A stretch of DNA of 64,000 bases from assembly GCF_020514115.1 (NCBI RefSeq), contig NZ_VTKZ01000006.1:1-64000 (forward strand). Direction: 5' to 3'. This DNA is from Synechococcus sp. MU1642. GTDB taxonomy: Bacteria > Cyanobacteriota > Cyanobacteriia > PCC-6307 > Cyanobiaceae. Shown here piece after piece: positions 37,309-46,596 of the stretch (its first letter is position 1; the number at the start of each line of letters is the position of its first letter). Position numbers and translations under genes: made by a program. The notes beneath the pieces were generated by a model that was not told where the DNA came from, did no database searches, and saw only the letters and a program-made list of their open reading frames with translations.

Positions 37309-38543
37309 CGAATCACCTGGGCCCAGAGGCGGGTGCCGCTTTCCAGTGGGCCGGCTTCAGCCGGCAGTTCCAACAGCAGATCGGCGTGTTGCAGCGAACC
37401 GATCCGGGATGAGGCCTGTGAGCCATCCACCCGTGCCAGCAGAGTCCCTGCGGTGTTGGTGTCGAGGCGGGCCCGGGCCAGTTCCGGTCGTCCCGGTCGG
37501 CGAGACAACGAGTCGGCAAGTTCCACCATTACTCGGGGGAACAGCTCCGGTTCGCTCTGGCCCTCCAGGACCTGCAGGGCGGGCCAGAGCAGTTGCAGGG
37601 CAGAGACCGCCGCCGCCACGGGATTGCCCGGCAGTCCGAAAAATGGCACTCCCTTACCGATGCTGCCGAAGGCGAAGGGACGACCCGGACGCAGGAACAG
37701 TTTCCAGAAGTCCATAGTGCCCAGCTCCGCAATCAGGGGCCGGATCCAGTCGGTGTCGCCGGCGGAGACGCCGCCGGTGCTCACCACCACGTCGCAGTCA
37801 TGGGCCAGATCCAGCAGAGCCTGCCGCAGAGCGTCGGGTTGATCGGCCACCACTAGTCGCCGGGTCACTGACTGCCCGAGGGCCCGGAGCATCGTCTCCA
37901 GAAGCGTGCCGTTGCTCTCCCAGATGGCACCGGGTTTTCGCGCTGTTCCGGGTGGCACCAGCTCGTCACCGCTGATCAGCAGCCCGATGCGGGGTTGCTG
38001 AGCAACGGTCAGGTCGGCGATGCCGCAGCCGGCGAGCCGTGCGAGATCGGCGGCACCCAGTCGCTGGCCAGCGGCCAGCAGCAGGTCTCCTGGTCGGCAT
38101 TCCTCATCCTCGGGGCGAATCCAGGGACGATCCGATGCCTCTTTTGTCAGCTGGAGGCTGGTGCCGTCCACGCTGATGAGCTCTTGGGGCAGCACCCAGC
38201 CGGCACCGTCCGGCAGTTGAGCGCCTGTGAGGATGCGGATCGCATCGCTGTTGGCCAGGGTCCCGTAGAAGGGTTGGCCGGCGGCGGAGCGTCCCTTCAG
38301 CTGCCAAGTCTCCCCAAGCTTGGGCTGGTGGCTTTGCCCCAGGGCGTAGCCGTCCATGATCGAGGCCCGAAACCCCGGAACGGCCGCGCAGGCCAACACA
38401 TCCGCTGCGCTTACCCGGCCAAGGGCCTGTTGCAGGGGAACGGTTCTCTGTGCGGTGATCGGCTGGAGTGCCGCCAGAACCCGTTGACGTGCCTCCTCCA
38501 GGGGTAGCCCTTCGCGTCCGTAGGGCTCAGCGTTTCCAGACAC
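37293..38543 (-). CDS. moeA: Molybdopterin molybdenumtransferase MoeA
   Basis: MoeA inserts molybdate into adenylylated molybdopterin. The 416-residue protein starts at a GTG at 38543. [15 protein letters not shown], the [13 protein letters not shown] motif near residue 56, [17 protein letters not shown] near residue 245 (the MogA-like domain), [16 protein letters not shown] and RPELARARL are family marks. Domains are in normal order. It overlaps the upstream moaC by 17 bases, forming a coupled carbonic anhydrase-moaC-moeA transcript. Confidence 0.95.
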   Translation of the reverse strand: MSGNAEPYGREGLPLEEARQRVLAALQPITAQRTVPLQQALGRVSAADVLACAAVPGFRASIMDGYALGQSHQPKLGETWQLKGRSAAGQPFYGTLANSDAIRILTGAQLPDGAGWVLPQELISVDGTSLQLTKEASDRPWIRPEDEECRPGDLLLAAGQRLGAADLARLAGCGIADLTVAQQPRIGLLISGDELVPPGTARKPGAIWESNGTLLETMLRALGQSVTRRLVVADQPDALRQALLDLAHDCDVVVSTGGVSAGDTDWIRPLIAELGTMDFWKLFLRPGRPFAFGSIGKGVPFFGLPGNPVAAAVSALQLLWPALQVLEGQSEPELFPRVMVELADSLSRRPGRPELARARLDTNTAGTLLARVDGSQASSRIGSLQHADLLLELPAEAGPLESGTRLWAQVIRQRIF

Positions 38544-39003
38544 CGTTCCGCCCTCCTTCTTTGAACTCCAGTTGGATCGCCTCGATCGTCATGGCTGGAT
38601 CGACCGCTTTGAGCATGTCGTAAAGGGTCAGCAGCCCCACGGACACCGCCGTCATCGCTTCCATTTCCACCCCGGTTTGGCCTGTGGTGCGGCAACGGCA
38701 GTGGACGACCAGGCCAGGGAGCGATGCGTCGGCGTCGATCGACACATCCATGCCACTGAGTGGCAGGGGATGGCACAGGGGAATCAGCTCCCAGGTGCGT
38801 TTGGCTGCCTGGATCGCTGCTACCCGGGCGACGGCCAGAAGATCTCCTTTTGGAGTCTCGCCCCGCTGGATCAGGCTGAGGGTTGAGGCTTCCATGCGAA
38901 TGGCCCCACGGGCATGGGCTTCGCGGTTTGTGGCTGGACGGTCCCCCACGTCCACCATGTGAACCTCGCCTTGCTGGTTCAGATGACTCAGGTTTTGCGT
39001 CAT
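38527..39003 (-). CDS. moaC: Cyclic pyranopterin monophosphate synthase MoaC
   Basis: With MoaA, converts GTP to cyclic pyranopterin monophosphate. 158 residues from the ATG at 39003. [39 protein letters not shown] (catalytic lysine and histidine) and [20 protein letters not shown] are diagnostic. Its ATG overlaps the carbonic anhydrase stop by 4 bases (ATGA), and its 3' end overlaps moeA. Confidence 0.96.
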   Translation of the reverse strand: MTQNLSHLNQQGEVHMVDVGDRPATNREAHARGAIRMEASTLSLIQRGETPKGDLLAVARVAAIQAAKRTWELIPLCHPLPLSGMDVSIDADASLPGLVVHCRCRTTGQTGVEMEAMTAVSVGLLTLYDMLKAVDPAMTIEAIQLEFKEGGRNGVWKR

Positions 39004-39698
39004 TCGATCAAGGTGACAACACCGCTGTTGAGTTGGTAACAACCCACCACCAGTTTCAGCGCACCACTGGCTTTGGCGTCGGCCAGAACGGTGCTGCATT
39101 GAATCAAGGTGGAGGCGCTGGCGAGGGCATTGCGCTTCACGGCTTCCTCGAGATTGCTGCTGCCGTTGATGTTCTTCCGGATGGGTTGGATCAGCCGGTC
39201 TAGGGAAGGAGTCAGCGGGTTGCCGTCCATTGCCGCCGTGACGGCTCCGCAGCCGCTGTGCCCCATCACCATCAGCAGTGGCGTCTTGAGAACGCTGACG
39301 CCGTACTCAATGGAGGCAATGGCTTCGGTGAAGGCGCTGTTGCCGGCGTTGCGGATCACGAACAGCTCGCCAGGGGTGGTGTCGAACACCCAGCTAGGCG
39401 CCACCCGTGAATCAGAGCAGGTAAGCACGGTGGCCCAGGGATGTTGACTGGTTGCCAAAGCATTGGGGGAGTTGAAGCAGCGCGGGTCGGGATCCGCCGT
39501 TCGGAGCGTCGTTCCCTCGTTTTGCTCGGCTCGGCGCCAGGCATTGGCAAACCGGCGGTTCCCCGCCATCAGGGCCTGGAGTGGATCGTCGGGAACGCAG
39601 AACCCTTCCTCCGCAGCGTCAACAGGCCGCGCTTGTATCAGGGCGGTCAAGGCCAGACCGCCCGTTTGCTGGAGGAAGTGGCGGCGCTGAATCCCCAT
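39000..39698 (-). CDS. Beta-carbonic anhydrase with Tat-type signal
   Basis: Catalyses CO2/bicarbonate interconversion with zinc. 232 residues, ATG at 39698. The N-terminus [20 protein letters not shown] is a classic twin-arginine signal (R-R-x-F-L), so the enzyme is probably exported folded to the periplasm. The zinc ligands appear as TCSDSRVAP and [12 protein letters not shown]. It is first in a coupled carbonic anhydrase-moaC-moeA operon (4-base overlap with moaC), an odd companion for molybdenum-cofactor genes. It is not a carboxysomal type. Confidence 0.9.
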   Translation of the reverse strand: MGIQRRHFLQQTGGLALTALIQARPVDAAEEGFCVPDDPLQALMAGNRRFANAWRRAEQNEGTTLRTADPDPRCFNSPNALATSQHPWATVLTCSDSRVAPSWVFDTTPGELFVIRNAGNSAFTEAIASIEYGVSVLKTPLLMVMGHSGCGAVTAAMDGNPLTPSLDRLIQPIRKNINGSSNLEEAVKRNALASASTLIQCSTVLADAKASGALKLVVGCYQLNSGVVTLIE

Positions 39699-39724
39699 GC
39701 CGCCACCTTATTTAGCCCGTGCGA

Positions 39725-40036
39725 TCAGCGCTGGCCGAAGGGTGCCCAGAGGGTGGCTTCGGAACCCACAACAGGTTCCACAGCGGGCTGGATGGCAGCA
39801 GCGGGTTGGGCCGTTGCGCCTGAGTTGGCGCTGGCGATGTCGCGCTCGGCCAAGGGAGCCCAGAGAGCGGCAGGCCCGGCGATCACCGGTTCCACGCCAG
39901 TGGCGCCGGCCTGAACGAAGGCCGTCTGGCTGCGCACCAGCTGCACGGCAAGAGAACCAACTATGAAGGCACCCAGGAAACCGGCGGCCAGGGTGATGGG
40001 GCTGCGGCCGGAAGCGGACGAGATGCTGCTGGTCAC
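39725..40036 (-). CDS. Small single-pass membrane protein
   Basis: 103 residues from a GTG at 40036. Residues 13-35 (ITLAAGFLGAFIVGSLAVQL) form one transmembrane helix. The tail has two copies of an alanine-rich segment ending in LWAP (ALWAPLAERD near residue 58 and TLWAPFGQR at the C-terminus), each preceded by V-E-P-V-(I/V)-A/G. The repeat suggests binding of a partner on the outer side. It lies 26 bases upstream of the carbonic anhydrase on the same strand and may anchor or accompany it. No known family was recognised. Confidence 0.6.
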   Translation of the reverse strand: MTSSISSASGRSPITLAAGFLGAFIVGSLAVQLVRSQTAFVQAGATGVEPVIAGPAALWAPLAERDIASANSGATAQPAAAIQPAVEPVVGSEATLWAPFGQR

Positions 40037-40109
40037 GGCAGAAACTCTTTAAACAGAGCTTCAGTATGGAAAGAATTGGTGTGAATGACTACTAAATGAG
40101 CTGAATTGT

Positions 40110-40123
40110 GTAGCGGAATTAAC
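40110..40123. promoter_or_regulatory. NtcA-like site GTAGCGGAATTAAC before narM
   Basis: Matches GTA-N8-TAC except for A in place of the second T. It lies in the divergent gap between the small membrane gene and narM, about 190 bases before the narM start. The rest of the gap 40037-40314 shows no gene. Confidence 0.4.
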
Positions 40124-40314
40124 AGTTTCTATGGGATTAAAGCCCTGCATGGGTTGTTGTTGGAGTGCTTCAGCCGTGACCCATCCATGGGACATTCCCA
40201 GCAACATTCCAAGGGAGAGAGCGAAGCGCACAGACCATCATTTGTATCAAAGTAAACATCTCTGTTTTCGTGGACTTCCGTTGTCATCATTGACACCGAT
40301 CAAGGCTTTGGTTG

Positions 40315-40782
40315 ATGTCCAGCCGTCGTGATTCCGCCAGCCATTGCTTTGCCTTTGAGCAGGACTTCATCGGCAACTGGCGCTGCATTCCCCTGTGTGT
40401 GCGACGCAAATTGGATCTGTGTGGGGTGAAGTTAAAGCTCAACCACTGGCTTGAACTTTCCCAGGAGCAACGTCAAGCCTTGGTGGATTGGTCGGATGCG
40501 GCCGATGCTCTCGAGCAGCTTCGCCAACACCTGCGCGATTGCACGCGCCCTATGGCCGATGGAATGGCCAAGGATCTGCCACCAGTGAGCGGTTCCCCCT
40601 GGCAACAGCATGCGCAGATGCCCGCTGTGGTGCAGGAGGCGGCCACAGTGCGGGGTGTGGTGCTGACTCTTGAGCAATGGACCAAGCTCAGTGAGCTGGA
40701 TCGCTTTGCGTTGTGCAAGCTGGCCCGGCCGGGGCACGATCACCACAACCTTGAGGCAGCTTTCAGCGAAGTGCTGGTGTGA
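40315..40782 (+). CDS. narM: Nitrate reductase-associated protein NarM
   Basis: 155 residues from the ATG at 40315 (a TTG lies one codon upstream). It reads FEQDFIGNWRCIPLCVRRKL, LKLNHWLELSQEQRQALVDW and GVVLTLEQWTKLSELDRFAL, the pattern of the cyanobacterial NarM family, which is needed for active nitrate reductase, though its mechanism is not understood. It converges on narB with a 20-base tail-to-tail overlap. Confidence 0.88.
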   Translation: MSSRRDSASHCFAFEQDFIGNWRCIPLCVRRKLDLCGVKLKLNHWLELSQEQRQALVDWSDAADALEQLRQHLRDCTRPMADGMAKDLPPVSGSPWQQHAQMPAVVQEAATVRGVVLTLEQWTKLSELDRFALCKLARPGHDHHNLEAAFSEVLV

Positions 40783-42994
40783 GCAGCCGGCGCAGGGCCT
40801 CCAACCTTCCTTTCTGCTGTTCAACTGGCTTCACTACCGAGACGGCTGGAGCCACGATCACCGCGCAGGCCTTGAGTTCAGGCTGCTTCGACACAGGGCA
40901 GGCCTCGTCGTGCATGAGGGTGTTCGCTTCGCAGGCCTTCTCCTGCGTGAACCCCCAGTGCATTGGCAGGAAGACCGATCCACGCCGGATGCGATCGGTG
41001 ACTTTCACCGTGGCGGTGAGGTGGCCGCGGCGTGAGCTGATCGCCGCCAGCTCGCCGTTGCGCAGTTTTAACTCCTGAGCGTCACCTGGGTGAATCTCCA
41101 GCAGTGGCTCGGGATGCTGTTTCATCAGCCGTTCCACCTTGCCAGTGCGGGTCATCGTGTGCCATTGGCCTAGGTAGCGGCCCACCGTCAGTACGAGCGG
41201 ATAGGTCTCGCAGGGGGGTTCCGCCAATCCGAGCGGTTGATCGGTGCTGAAGCGGGCGCGTTTGGTGGGGGAGGCGAACTGATGGTTTTCGTAGAGGCGT
41301 TTGGCTGCTGTGGTGGGGGTGCTGCCGCTGGGATAGGGCCATTGCTGCGGTCCTTCGTTGTCCAGCAGTTCATGGCTTAGGCCGCTCACATCGCAAAGCC
41401 TGCCTCGGGTGAGAGCCGTGAATTCGGCGTACACCTCAGCCGCTGAACCGAAGTTGAACTGCTTGTTGTAACCCAGGCGGCGGCCCACGTCGGCAAACAC
41501 TTCCCAGTCGGGACGGCTCTCGCCGAAGCGGCGTCGATAGGCCGGGCAGTAGGTCACCCGCCGTTCGGAATTGGTCATGGCGCCGGCCTTCTCGCTCCAC
41601 TGGGCTGCGGGCAAAAGCAGGTGGGCGTAGTGGGACGTTTCTGAGTCGGCGTAGGCCTCGCTTACCACCACCAGCGGGCACTTCTGCATGGCCGATTTCA
41701 CCCGGTCCAGATCCGGGAGGCTTACCAGGGGGTTGGTGGCGGCCACCCACCACAGATCCAGCTCCTCATGTTCCATGGCTTCGATCTGCTGCCAGGCCGC
41801 CAATCCGGGCTTGGCGTTGATTCGTCCTGCCGGCAGCTGCCAGGCCTGTTCCACTTCGGCGCGGTGTTCTGCGTTGGCCACCAGGCGGTAGCCCGGCAGC
41901 AGGTGGGCCAAGCCTCCGGCCTCGCGTCCGCCCATGGCGTTGGGTTGGCCGGTGAGGGAAAACGGACCAGCTCCTTCTTTGCCGATCTGGCCGGTGAGCA
42001 GATGCAGATTAATCAACCCCTGCACCACAGCAGTTCCTTCACGGCGTTGGTTCACCCCCATCGACCAAAGGCTGAGCACCTTCTCGCGCCGGTGGAACAG
42101 TGCCGCCACTTCCCGCAGGCGTTTTTCGGGGATGTTGCAGAAGAGGGCCACCCGTCGGGGGGTCCAGCGGGCGGCGACGTCAAAAAATGCGTCGTAATTC
42201 TCGGTGTGGTCGTCGATGAAGGCCGGGTCCTGGCCGTTTTCTCGCAGCACGAGGTGGGCGATGCCGTGCAGCAGGGCCAGGTCGCTGCCCGGTGCAATCG
42301 GCAGGTGGATATCGGCGGCTTTAGCGGTGTCAGTGCGGCGTGGATCCACCACCACGATCTTGAAGCTGCCTGGGTTTTTGCGTTTTCGCTTCAGCAGCCG
42401 CTGGAACAGCACCGGATGGCATTCGGCCGTGTTGGTGCCGATCAGAAACGCCACCGTGCAGTGGTCGAGGTCCTCATAGCTGCAGGGGGGACCATCGGAG
42501 CCCAGGCTGCGGGTGTAGCCCGCCACCGCTGAGCTCATGCACAGCCGCGAGTTGGCGTCGAAATTGTTGGTGCCCAGGGCGCCTTTCAGCAGTTTCTGGG
42601 CCAGGTAGTAATCCTCGGTGTGGAACTGACCGGAGCCATACATGGCAATGCCATCGGCGTTGCCGCGCCGCGCCGCGCTCGCCTGGATCTGACCGGTGAT
42701 TTTGTTGAGGGCGTCGTCCCAGCTGATCGGAGCGAAGTCGTCCTCGAGGGTCTGGCGGAACAGGGGTTGGCGCAGGCGGCCTGGAGCCAGAGTTTCGCCG
42801 ACGGTGGCACCCTTGATGCAGACCTGGCCAAGGCTGGAGGGGTGCCCGCGGTCGCCGCGGGCGGTCCACATCGGGTTGCCCTCAGCATCCCGCTTCACGG
42901 CCTCACCCTTCACGGCAGGAGGCAAAAGCTCCAGGCCACAACCCACGCCGCAGTAGGGGCACTGGCTGCGCACGCTGCGGGGTGAGTTGGTCAT
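40763..42994 (-). CDS. narB: Ferredoxin-dependent nitrate reductase NarB
   Basis: Reduces nitrate to nitrite with a bis-molybdopterin guanine dinucleotide cofactor and one 4Fe-4S cluster. 743 aa, ATG at 42994. Cluster cysteines sit in CPYCGVGC and GQVCIKGATVGET. SRLCMSSAVAGYTRSLGSDG provides the molybdenum-ligand cysteine. VVVDPRRTDTAKAADIHLPI and FLPMHWGF are typical of the Nar/Nap family. The gene is directly downstream of nrtP, with a hairpin and T-rich tract between them only 9 bases from its start. Confidence 0.97.
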   Translation of the reverse strand: MTNSPRSVRSQCPYCGVGCGLELLPPAVKGEAVKRDAEGNPMWTARGDRGHPSSLGQVCIKGATVGETLAPGRLRQPLFRQTLEDDFAPISWDDALNKITGQIQASAARRGNADGIAMYGSGQFHTEDYYLAQKLLKGALGTNNFDANSRLCMSSAVAGYTRSLGSDGPPCSYEDLDHCTVAFLIGTNTAECHPVLFQRLLKRKRKNPGSFKIVVVDPRRTDTAKAADIHLPIAPGSDLALLHGIAHLVLRENGQDPAFIDDHTENYDAFFDVAARWTPRRVALFCNIPEKRLREVAALFHRREKVLSLWSMGVNQRREGTAVVQGLINLHLLTGQIGKEGAGPFSLTGQPNAMGGREAGGLAHLLPGYRLVANAEHRAEVEQAWQLPAGRINAKPGLAAWQQIEAMEHEELDLWWVAATNPLVSLPDLDRVKSAMQKCPLVVVSEAYADSETSHYAHLLLPAAQWSEKAGAMTNSERRVTYCPAYRRRFGESRPDWEVFADVGRRLGYNKQFNFGSAAEVYAEFTALTRGRLCDVSGLSHELLDNEGPQQWPYPSGSTPTTAAKRLYENHQFASPTKRARFSTDQPLGLAEPPCETYPLVLTVGRYLGQWHTMTRTGKVERLMKQHPEPLLEIHPGDAQELKLRNGELAAISSRRGHLTATVKVTDRIRRGSVFLPMHWGFTQEKACEANTLMHDEACPVSKQPELKACAVIVAPAVSVVKPVEQQKGRLEALRRLLTPALR

Positions 42995-43003
42995 TGAGGA
43001 ACC

Positions 43004-43039
43004 AAAAAAAGAACAAAACCCGGAGCCGAAGCTCCGGGT
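43004..43039 (-). terminator. Terminator/attenuator hairpin between nrtP and narB
   Basis: On the coding (-) strand ACCCGGAGC (43039-43031), a TTCG loop and GCTCCGGGT (43026-43018) form a perfect nine-base stem with a very stable UUCG tetraloop. It is followed by TTTGTTCTTTTTTT (43017-43004), a T-rich tract interrupted by a G and a C. It lies 37 bases after the nrtP stop, and the tract ends 9 bases before the narB ATG. It has every feature of an intrinsic terminator, so narB would be expressed by readthrough. Confidence 0.75.
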
Positions 43040-43076
43040 CGTTGTGCAGCGTCAGGGTGCTGCGGACGGAGATGGC

Positions 43077-44618
43077 TCAGGCGGTTTCGCCTTCGTGCAG
43101 GTCTGCAAAGGACCCCTTGGGCTCCTTCAGGAAGAAGAAGCAGAAGAAGGCCACAATCAGACCGGCCACGCCCAGGATCTGGAAGAAGGCACTGTTGGAA
43201 GCCGCGATCACCTCGGGGGTGGGTTCGCCGCCGCCGCCCATCCACATCGGCAGGAGGCTGAAGATGGTCAGGTAAGTCACAGCGCCAACGTTGCCGTAGG
43301 CACCAACCAGGCCGGCAACCTGACCGGTAACGCGACGTTTGACAAGGGGCACCAGCGCGAAGGTGGCGCCTTCACCGGACTGCACGAAGAAGGAGGCGAG
43401 CATGGTGATCACCACGGCAACAGCAATGCCGGTGGTGCCGGTGAAGGTGCCCGGCTTGATCATGCTCATCACCAGATACCCCACCCCGAGACCGGCGGTG
43501 AGGAAGCCCATGGTGTTCTTGCGGCTGCCGACGCGGTCGGAGATCAGTCCACCGGCAGGGCGCGCCACAAGGTTCACGAAAGCGAAGCAGGACGCCAGGA
43601 TTCCGGCGGTGGCCTTCGGCAGATCGAAGGTGGTTTCAAAGAAGGTAGGCAGCATCGAAACCACGGCTAGTTCGGAGCCGAAGTTCACGATGTAAGTGAG
43701 CTCGAGAATCGCCACCTGGCGGAACTCGTAGCGGTCTTCCTTGGGATAAACCTTGTTGCCAAGGATCAGGTCGCGGTTGGTGCGGATGATTCCCCAGGTT
43801 TGGAAGGCAAACCAGACGGCGACGGCACCGAGGGCCAGCGGGTAGGTGGCAGCGGTTAGGAAGCCCACCTTGCCGAGACGCCAGCAGAGCACGCAGAGGA
43901 TGGCTGCGAAGGGCACGTTCATGCCCAGAAGACCCCAAAAGTCGCGCATGGAGGTGACTTCCAGACCTGCGGTCTTGGCAGGGCGCTGATACGTCTTGCC
44001 GGGGGGGGTGTCGGTGACGTTGAAGAAGTAGAAGAAGCCGTAGGCAGCGGAGACGATGCCGGTCAGAGCGATTGCACCGCGCCAGTTCAGAACGGCGCCG
44101 GTGGGCAGTTCGAAGCCGCCGGAGAAGGAGAGGAAGCCTGCGAGGGCAACCATGGTGAGGGCGGAGAAGGCGGAGCCGAAGTTGCCCCAGCCGCCGTAGA
44201 TGCCTTCAGCCAGGCCGATTTCCTTGGGCGGGAACCACTCGGCCACCATGCGGATGCCGATCACGAAGCCAGCGCCGACGATGGAGAGCAGCAGACGGGC
44301 CACCACCAGCTGGTTGAAGTCCTGAGCGGAAGCAAACAGCAGGCATGGAATCGCCGAGAACACCAAGATCGAGGAGTAGGTAATCCGGGGTCCGAATTTG
44401 TCCAGCAGCATGCCGATCAGCACGCGCGCTGGGATGGTGAGGGCCACGTTGCAGATGGCCACGGTGCGGATTTGACCAACGGTCAGTCCGAGATCCGCTT
44501 TCACGGTGGTGGCCAGAGGGGCCAGGTTGAACCAGACCACGAAGGTCAGGAAGAAGGCGATCCAGGTCAGGTGAAGGGTTCGATACCTGCCCTGGAACGA
44601 CCAAAGGTCGCCAAGCAT
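43077..44618 (-). CDS. nrtP: Nitrate/nitrite permease NrtP (NNP family MFS)
   Basis: Imports nitrate and nitrite. 513 residues, 12 transmembrane segments, ATG at 44618. The family signature is GIYGGWGNFGSAFSALTM in helix 5, with ARVLIGMLLDKFGPR and CFAFVNLVARPAGGLISDRV (MFS motifs). Marine Synechococcus use this NNP-type permease (called nrtP or napA) rather than the ABC transporter of freshwater strains. The upstream gap of 274 bases holds NtcA-like GTAGCGGTTGCAAC at 44832-44845 and runs up to divergent mobA. Confidence 0.95.
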   Translation of the reverse strand: MLGDLWSFQGRYRTLHLTWIAFFLTFVVWFNLAPLATTVKADLGLTVGQIRTVAICNVALTIPARVLIGMLLDKFGPRITYSSILVFSAIPCLLFASAQDFNQLVVARLLLSIVGAGFVIGIRMVAEWFPPKEIGLAEGIYGGWGNFGSAFSALTMVALAGFLSFSGGFELPTGAVLNWRGAIALTGIVSAAYGFFYFFNVTDTPPGKTYQRPAKTAGLEVTSMRDFWGLLGMNVPFAAILCVLCWRLGKVGFLTAATYPLALGAVAVWFAFQTWGIIRTNRDLILGNKVYPKEDRYEFRQVAILELTYIVNFGSELAVVSMLPTFFETTFDLPKATAGILASCFAFVNLVARPAGGLISDRVGSRKNTMGFLTAGLGVGYLVMSMIKPGTFTGTTGIAVAVVITMLASFFVQSGEGATFALVPLVKRRVTGQVAGLVGAYGNVGAVTYLTIFSLLPMWMGGGGEPTPEVIAASNSAFFQILGVAGLIVAFFCFFFLKEPKGSFADLHEGETA

Positions 44619-44831
44619 TGAGGAGAAGAGAAGGAACCACGGGCTTCAAAAGGAAAGGTGCCCGGGGATGGCAAAACGGTCGAAAAAAGAATCCGTTTAA
44701 CCCGCGCAGTTAATCAATTCGTCGGGCCCATGTTTGGTCCGATTGGTTACCGATTTCTATTTTTCTGTTCCCCAGCAAACATCAACTTGGCTGATTGATC
44801 GGATCAGGTGTTCTTGTGCCGCGATGATTTG

Positions 44832-44845
44832 GTAGCGGTTGCAAC
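44832..44845. promoter_or_regulatory. NtcA-like site in nrtP/mobA gap
   Basis: GTAGCGGTTGCAAC fits GTA-N8-TAC with one mismatch (A for the second T). It is about 215 bases upstream of nrtP and close to the mobA start. No fitting -10 box was identified, so the role is inferred. Confidence 0.4.
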
Positions 44846-44892
44846 TTTTGTGGGCTGTTGGACTTCGCTGGTTCAGATTGTTGGTTGGCGAT

Positions 44893-45477
44893 GTGAGCCA
44901 AGGCTTGCGGGTTTGTTTACTTAGTGGCGGAAGTAGCCGTCGCATGGGGCGTGATAAGGCACTGTTGCCGCATCCCTCTGGCGGTGTCTGGCTCACGGCC
45001 CTGGTCGACCAGCTGCTGCCCCTCGGCCATCCGGTACAGGTGTTGAGTCGTCATGCCGCGCACGCAGAGCTGCTGACCCACCGGCCCGGATGTTCCGTGC
45101 TGCTGGAGCTCCCTCCCTGGAATGGCCCACTGCAGGCGTTGGCCAAGGTGCTGTCTCCGATGCCCGGCGAGGCCTTGCTGGTGCTGCCGGTGGACATGCC
45201 GCTTTTGCGCACCGCCGTTGTCCAGCAGCTCATCGCAGCCTGGAATCGTGCCCCGGAGCAAGCAGCGGTGGCCCATGACGGGCAGCGGCTGCAGCCGTTG
45301 CTGGCGGTGATCCCCTCAGGTTCTCCTTTCCGCCCCTGCCTCGATCAGCAACTCCAACGCGGTGAGTTGCGCTGGATGGACTGGTTGACCCGCGTTCCCC
45401 ATCAGACGGTGCGCTTGCCTGCAGAAGCTTTGTTGAATGCCAACTGTCCTGCAGATCTGGCAGCGTTGGAGGAATGA
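44893..45477 (+). CDS. mobA: Molybdenum cofactor guanylyltransferase
   Basis: MobA transfers GMP to the molybdenum cofactor, giving the guanine dinucleotide form needed by NarB. From the GTG at 44893 the protein is 194 aa and starts VSQGLRVCLLSGGSSRRMGR, in which LSGGxSxRMGxDK is the nucleotide-binding motif. Later comes LVLPVDMPLL (metal site). The frame is open to a TTG at 44839, but the added residues do not look conserved. It overlaps moaA by 4 bases (ATGA). Confidence 0.93.
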   Translation: MSQGLRVCLLSGGSSRRMGRDKALLPHPSGGVWLTALVDQLLPLGHPVQVLSRHAAHAELLTHRPGCSVLLELPPWNGPLQALAKVLSPMPGEALLVLPVDMPLLRTAVVQQLIAAWNRAPEQAAVAHDGQRLQPLLAVIPSGSPFRPCLDQQLQRGELRWMDWLTRVPHQTVRLPAEALLNANCPADLAALEE

Positions 45478-46517
45478 GCACTCCGCTGCCGCTTGCAGAT
45501 CGTTTCAACCGGCCCATCGGGGTGCTGCGGCTGTCGCTCACGGCCCGTTGCAATCTCGCCTGTCCGTACTGCTGTCCGGATGTGGAGGAGCCCCCTGGTC
45601 TGCTCACGCTTGAGCAGCAGCTGCGCGTCATTCGTGTGGCCGCGCGCCTGGGGGCACAGACACTGCGGCTCACCGGTGGAGAGCCGTTGTTGAGTCGGCG
45701 CTTGATGCCTTTGCTGGAGGCGGTGGCGCAGGCCCGGCGGGATTGTTCGGATCCGATCGCCGGTCTTCAGTCGGTGGCGCTCACCAGCAACGGGGTGCTG
45801 TTGTCGGAACCGATAGCGCGGGCGTTGCGTGCCGCAGGGCTGGATCGCATCACCATCAGCCTCGATGCAGCGGAAGGGGAGGCAGCGGCGCGCATGGCTG
45901 GTCTTCAGGGTGGCGCCGTGGCTGGGGACCGCCTGGTGCGCCAAGTGCAGGACGGAATCGCGGCGGCACAGGCTGCTGGTTTTGACCCTTCCTTCGGTGA
46001 GCTCAAGCTCAATGCTGTGATCCAAAGGGGGATCAATGACGATCAGCTGCTGCCCTTGGCCGGTTTGGCGCGGCAGCAGGGGGTGGAGCTGCGCTTGATC
46101 GAGTACATGGATGTGGGCAACCGCAACCAGTGGACGCTGGACCAGGTGCTGCCGGCGGCGCAGATGCTGGAGCGTATTCACGCCTGTTGGCCCCTTGAAC
46201 CTATGGGTCGTCCGCAGGGTGGGACGGCTCGACGTTGGCGCTATGGCGATGGCGCAGGATCCATCGGTGTGATCGCCTCCATCAGTGAGCCGTTCTGCGG
46301 TGATTGCAACCGGTTGCGTGTCACCGCCGATGGGCAGGCTTTCACCTGTTTGTTCTCGGCTGATGGCACGGATCTCAAGCCCGCGCTCGCGTCGGAGCTT
46401 CAGCTTGAGCAGGCCATGCGCCAGCTCTGGCAGCGGCGCCAAGACCGCTACAGCGAGGAGCGTGATCCAGCCGCCGCTGCGTCAACCCATGCGGAAATGG
46501 CATACCTGGGGGGCTGA
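45474..46517 (+). CDS. moaA: GTP 3',8-cyclase MoaA
   Basis: A radical-SAM enzyme that rearranges GTP in the first step of Moco synthesis. 347 residues, ATG at 45474. The N-terminal cluster motif is ARCNLACPYC (C-x3-C-x2-C). The second cluster sits in EPFCGDCNRLRVTADGQAFT (C-x2-C, then C further on). The protein ends in M-A-Y-L-G-G, the conserved diglycine. The LTGGEPLLSRR segment near residue 63 is the SAM-binding region. It is coupled to mobA by a 4-base overlap. Confidence 0.95.
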   Translation: MSTPLPLADRFNRPIGVLRLSLTARCNLACPYCCPDVEEPPGLLTLEQQLRVIRVAARLGAQTLRLTGGEPLLSRRLMPLLEAVAQARRDCSDPIAGLQSVALTSNGVLLSEPIARALRAAGLDRITISLDAAEGEAAARMAGLQGGAVAGDRLVRQVQDGIAAAQAAGFDPSFGELKLNAVIQRGINDDQLLPLAGLARQQGVELRLIEYMDVGNRNQWTLDQVLPAAQMLERIHACWPLEPMGRPQGGTARRWRYGDGAGSIGVIASISEPFCGDCNRLRVTADGQAFTCLFSADGTDLKPALASELQLEQAMRQLWQRRQDRYSEERDPAAAASTHAEMAYLGG

Positions 46518-46596
46518 ACCGTCGTGATCGTCACCGTTTTTGCGTGATGCTCCCGGTACAACGGGGCAGCTGAAGGATCCAAAAGGATCCATCGAC

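Noticed and set aside
40131-40331. 66-codon frame upstream of narM
   Set aside because: No motifs, no ribosome-binding site, overlaps the promoter region and runs into narM.
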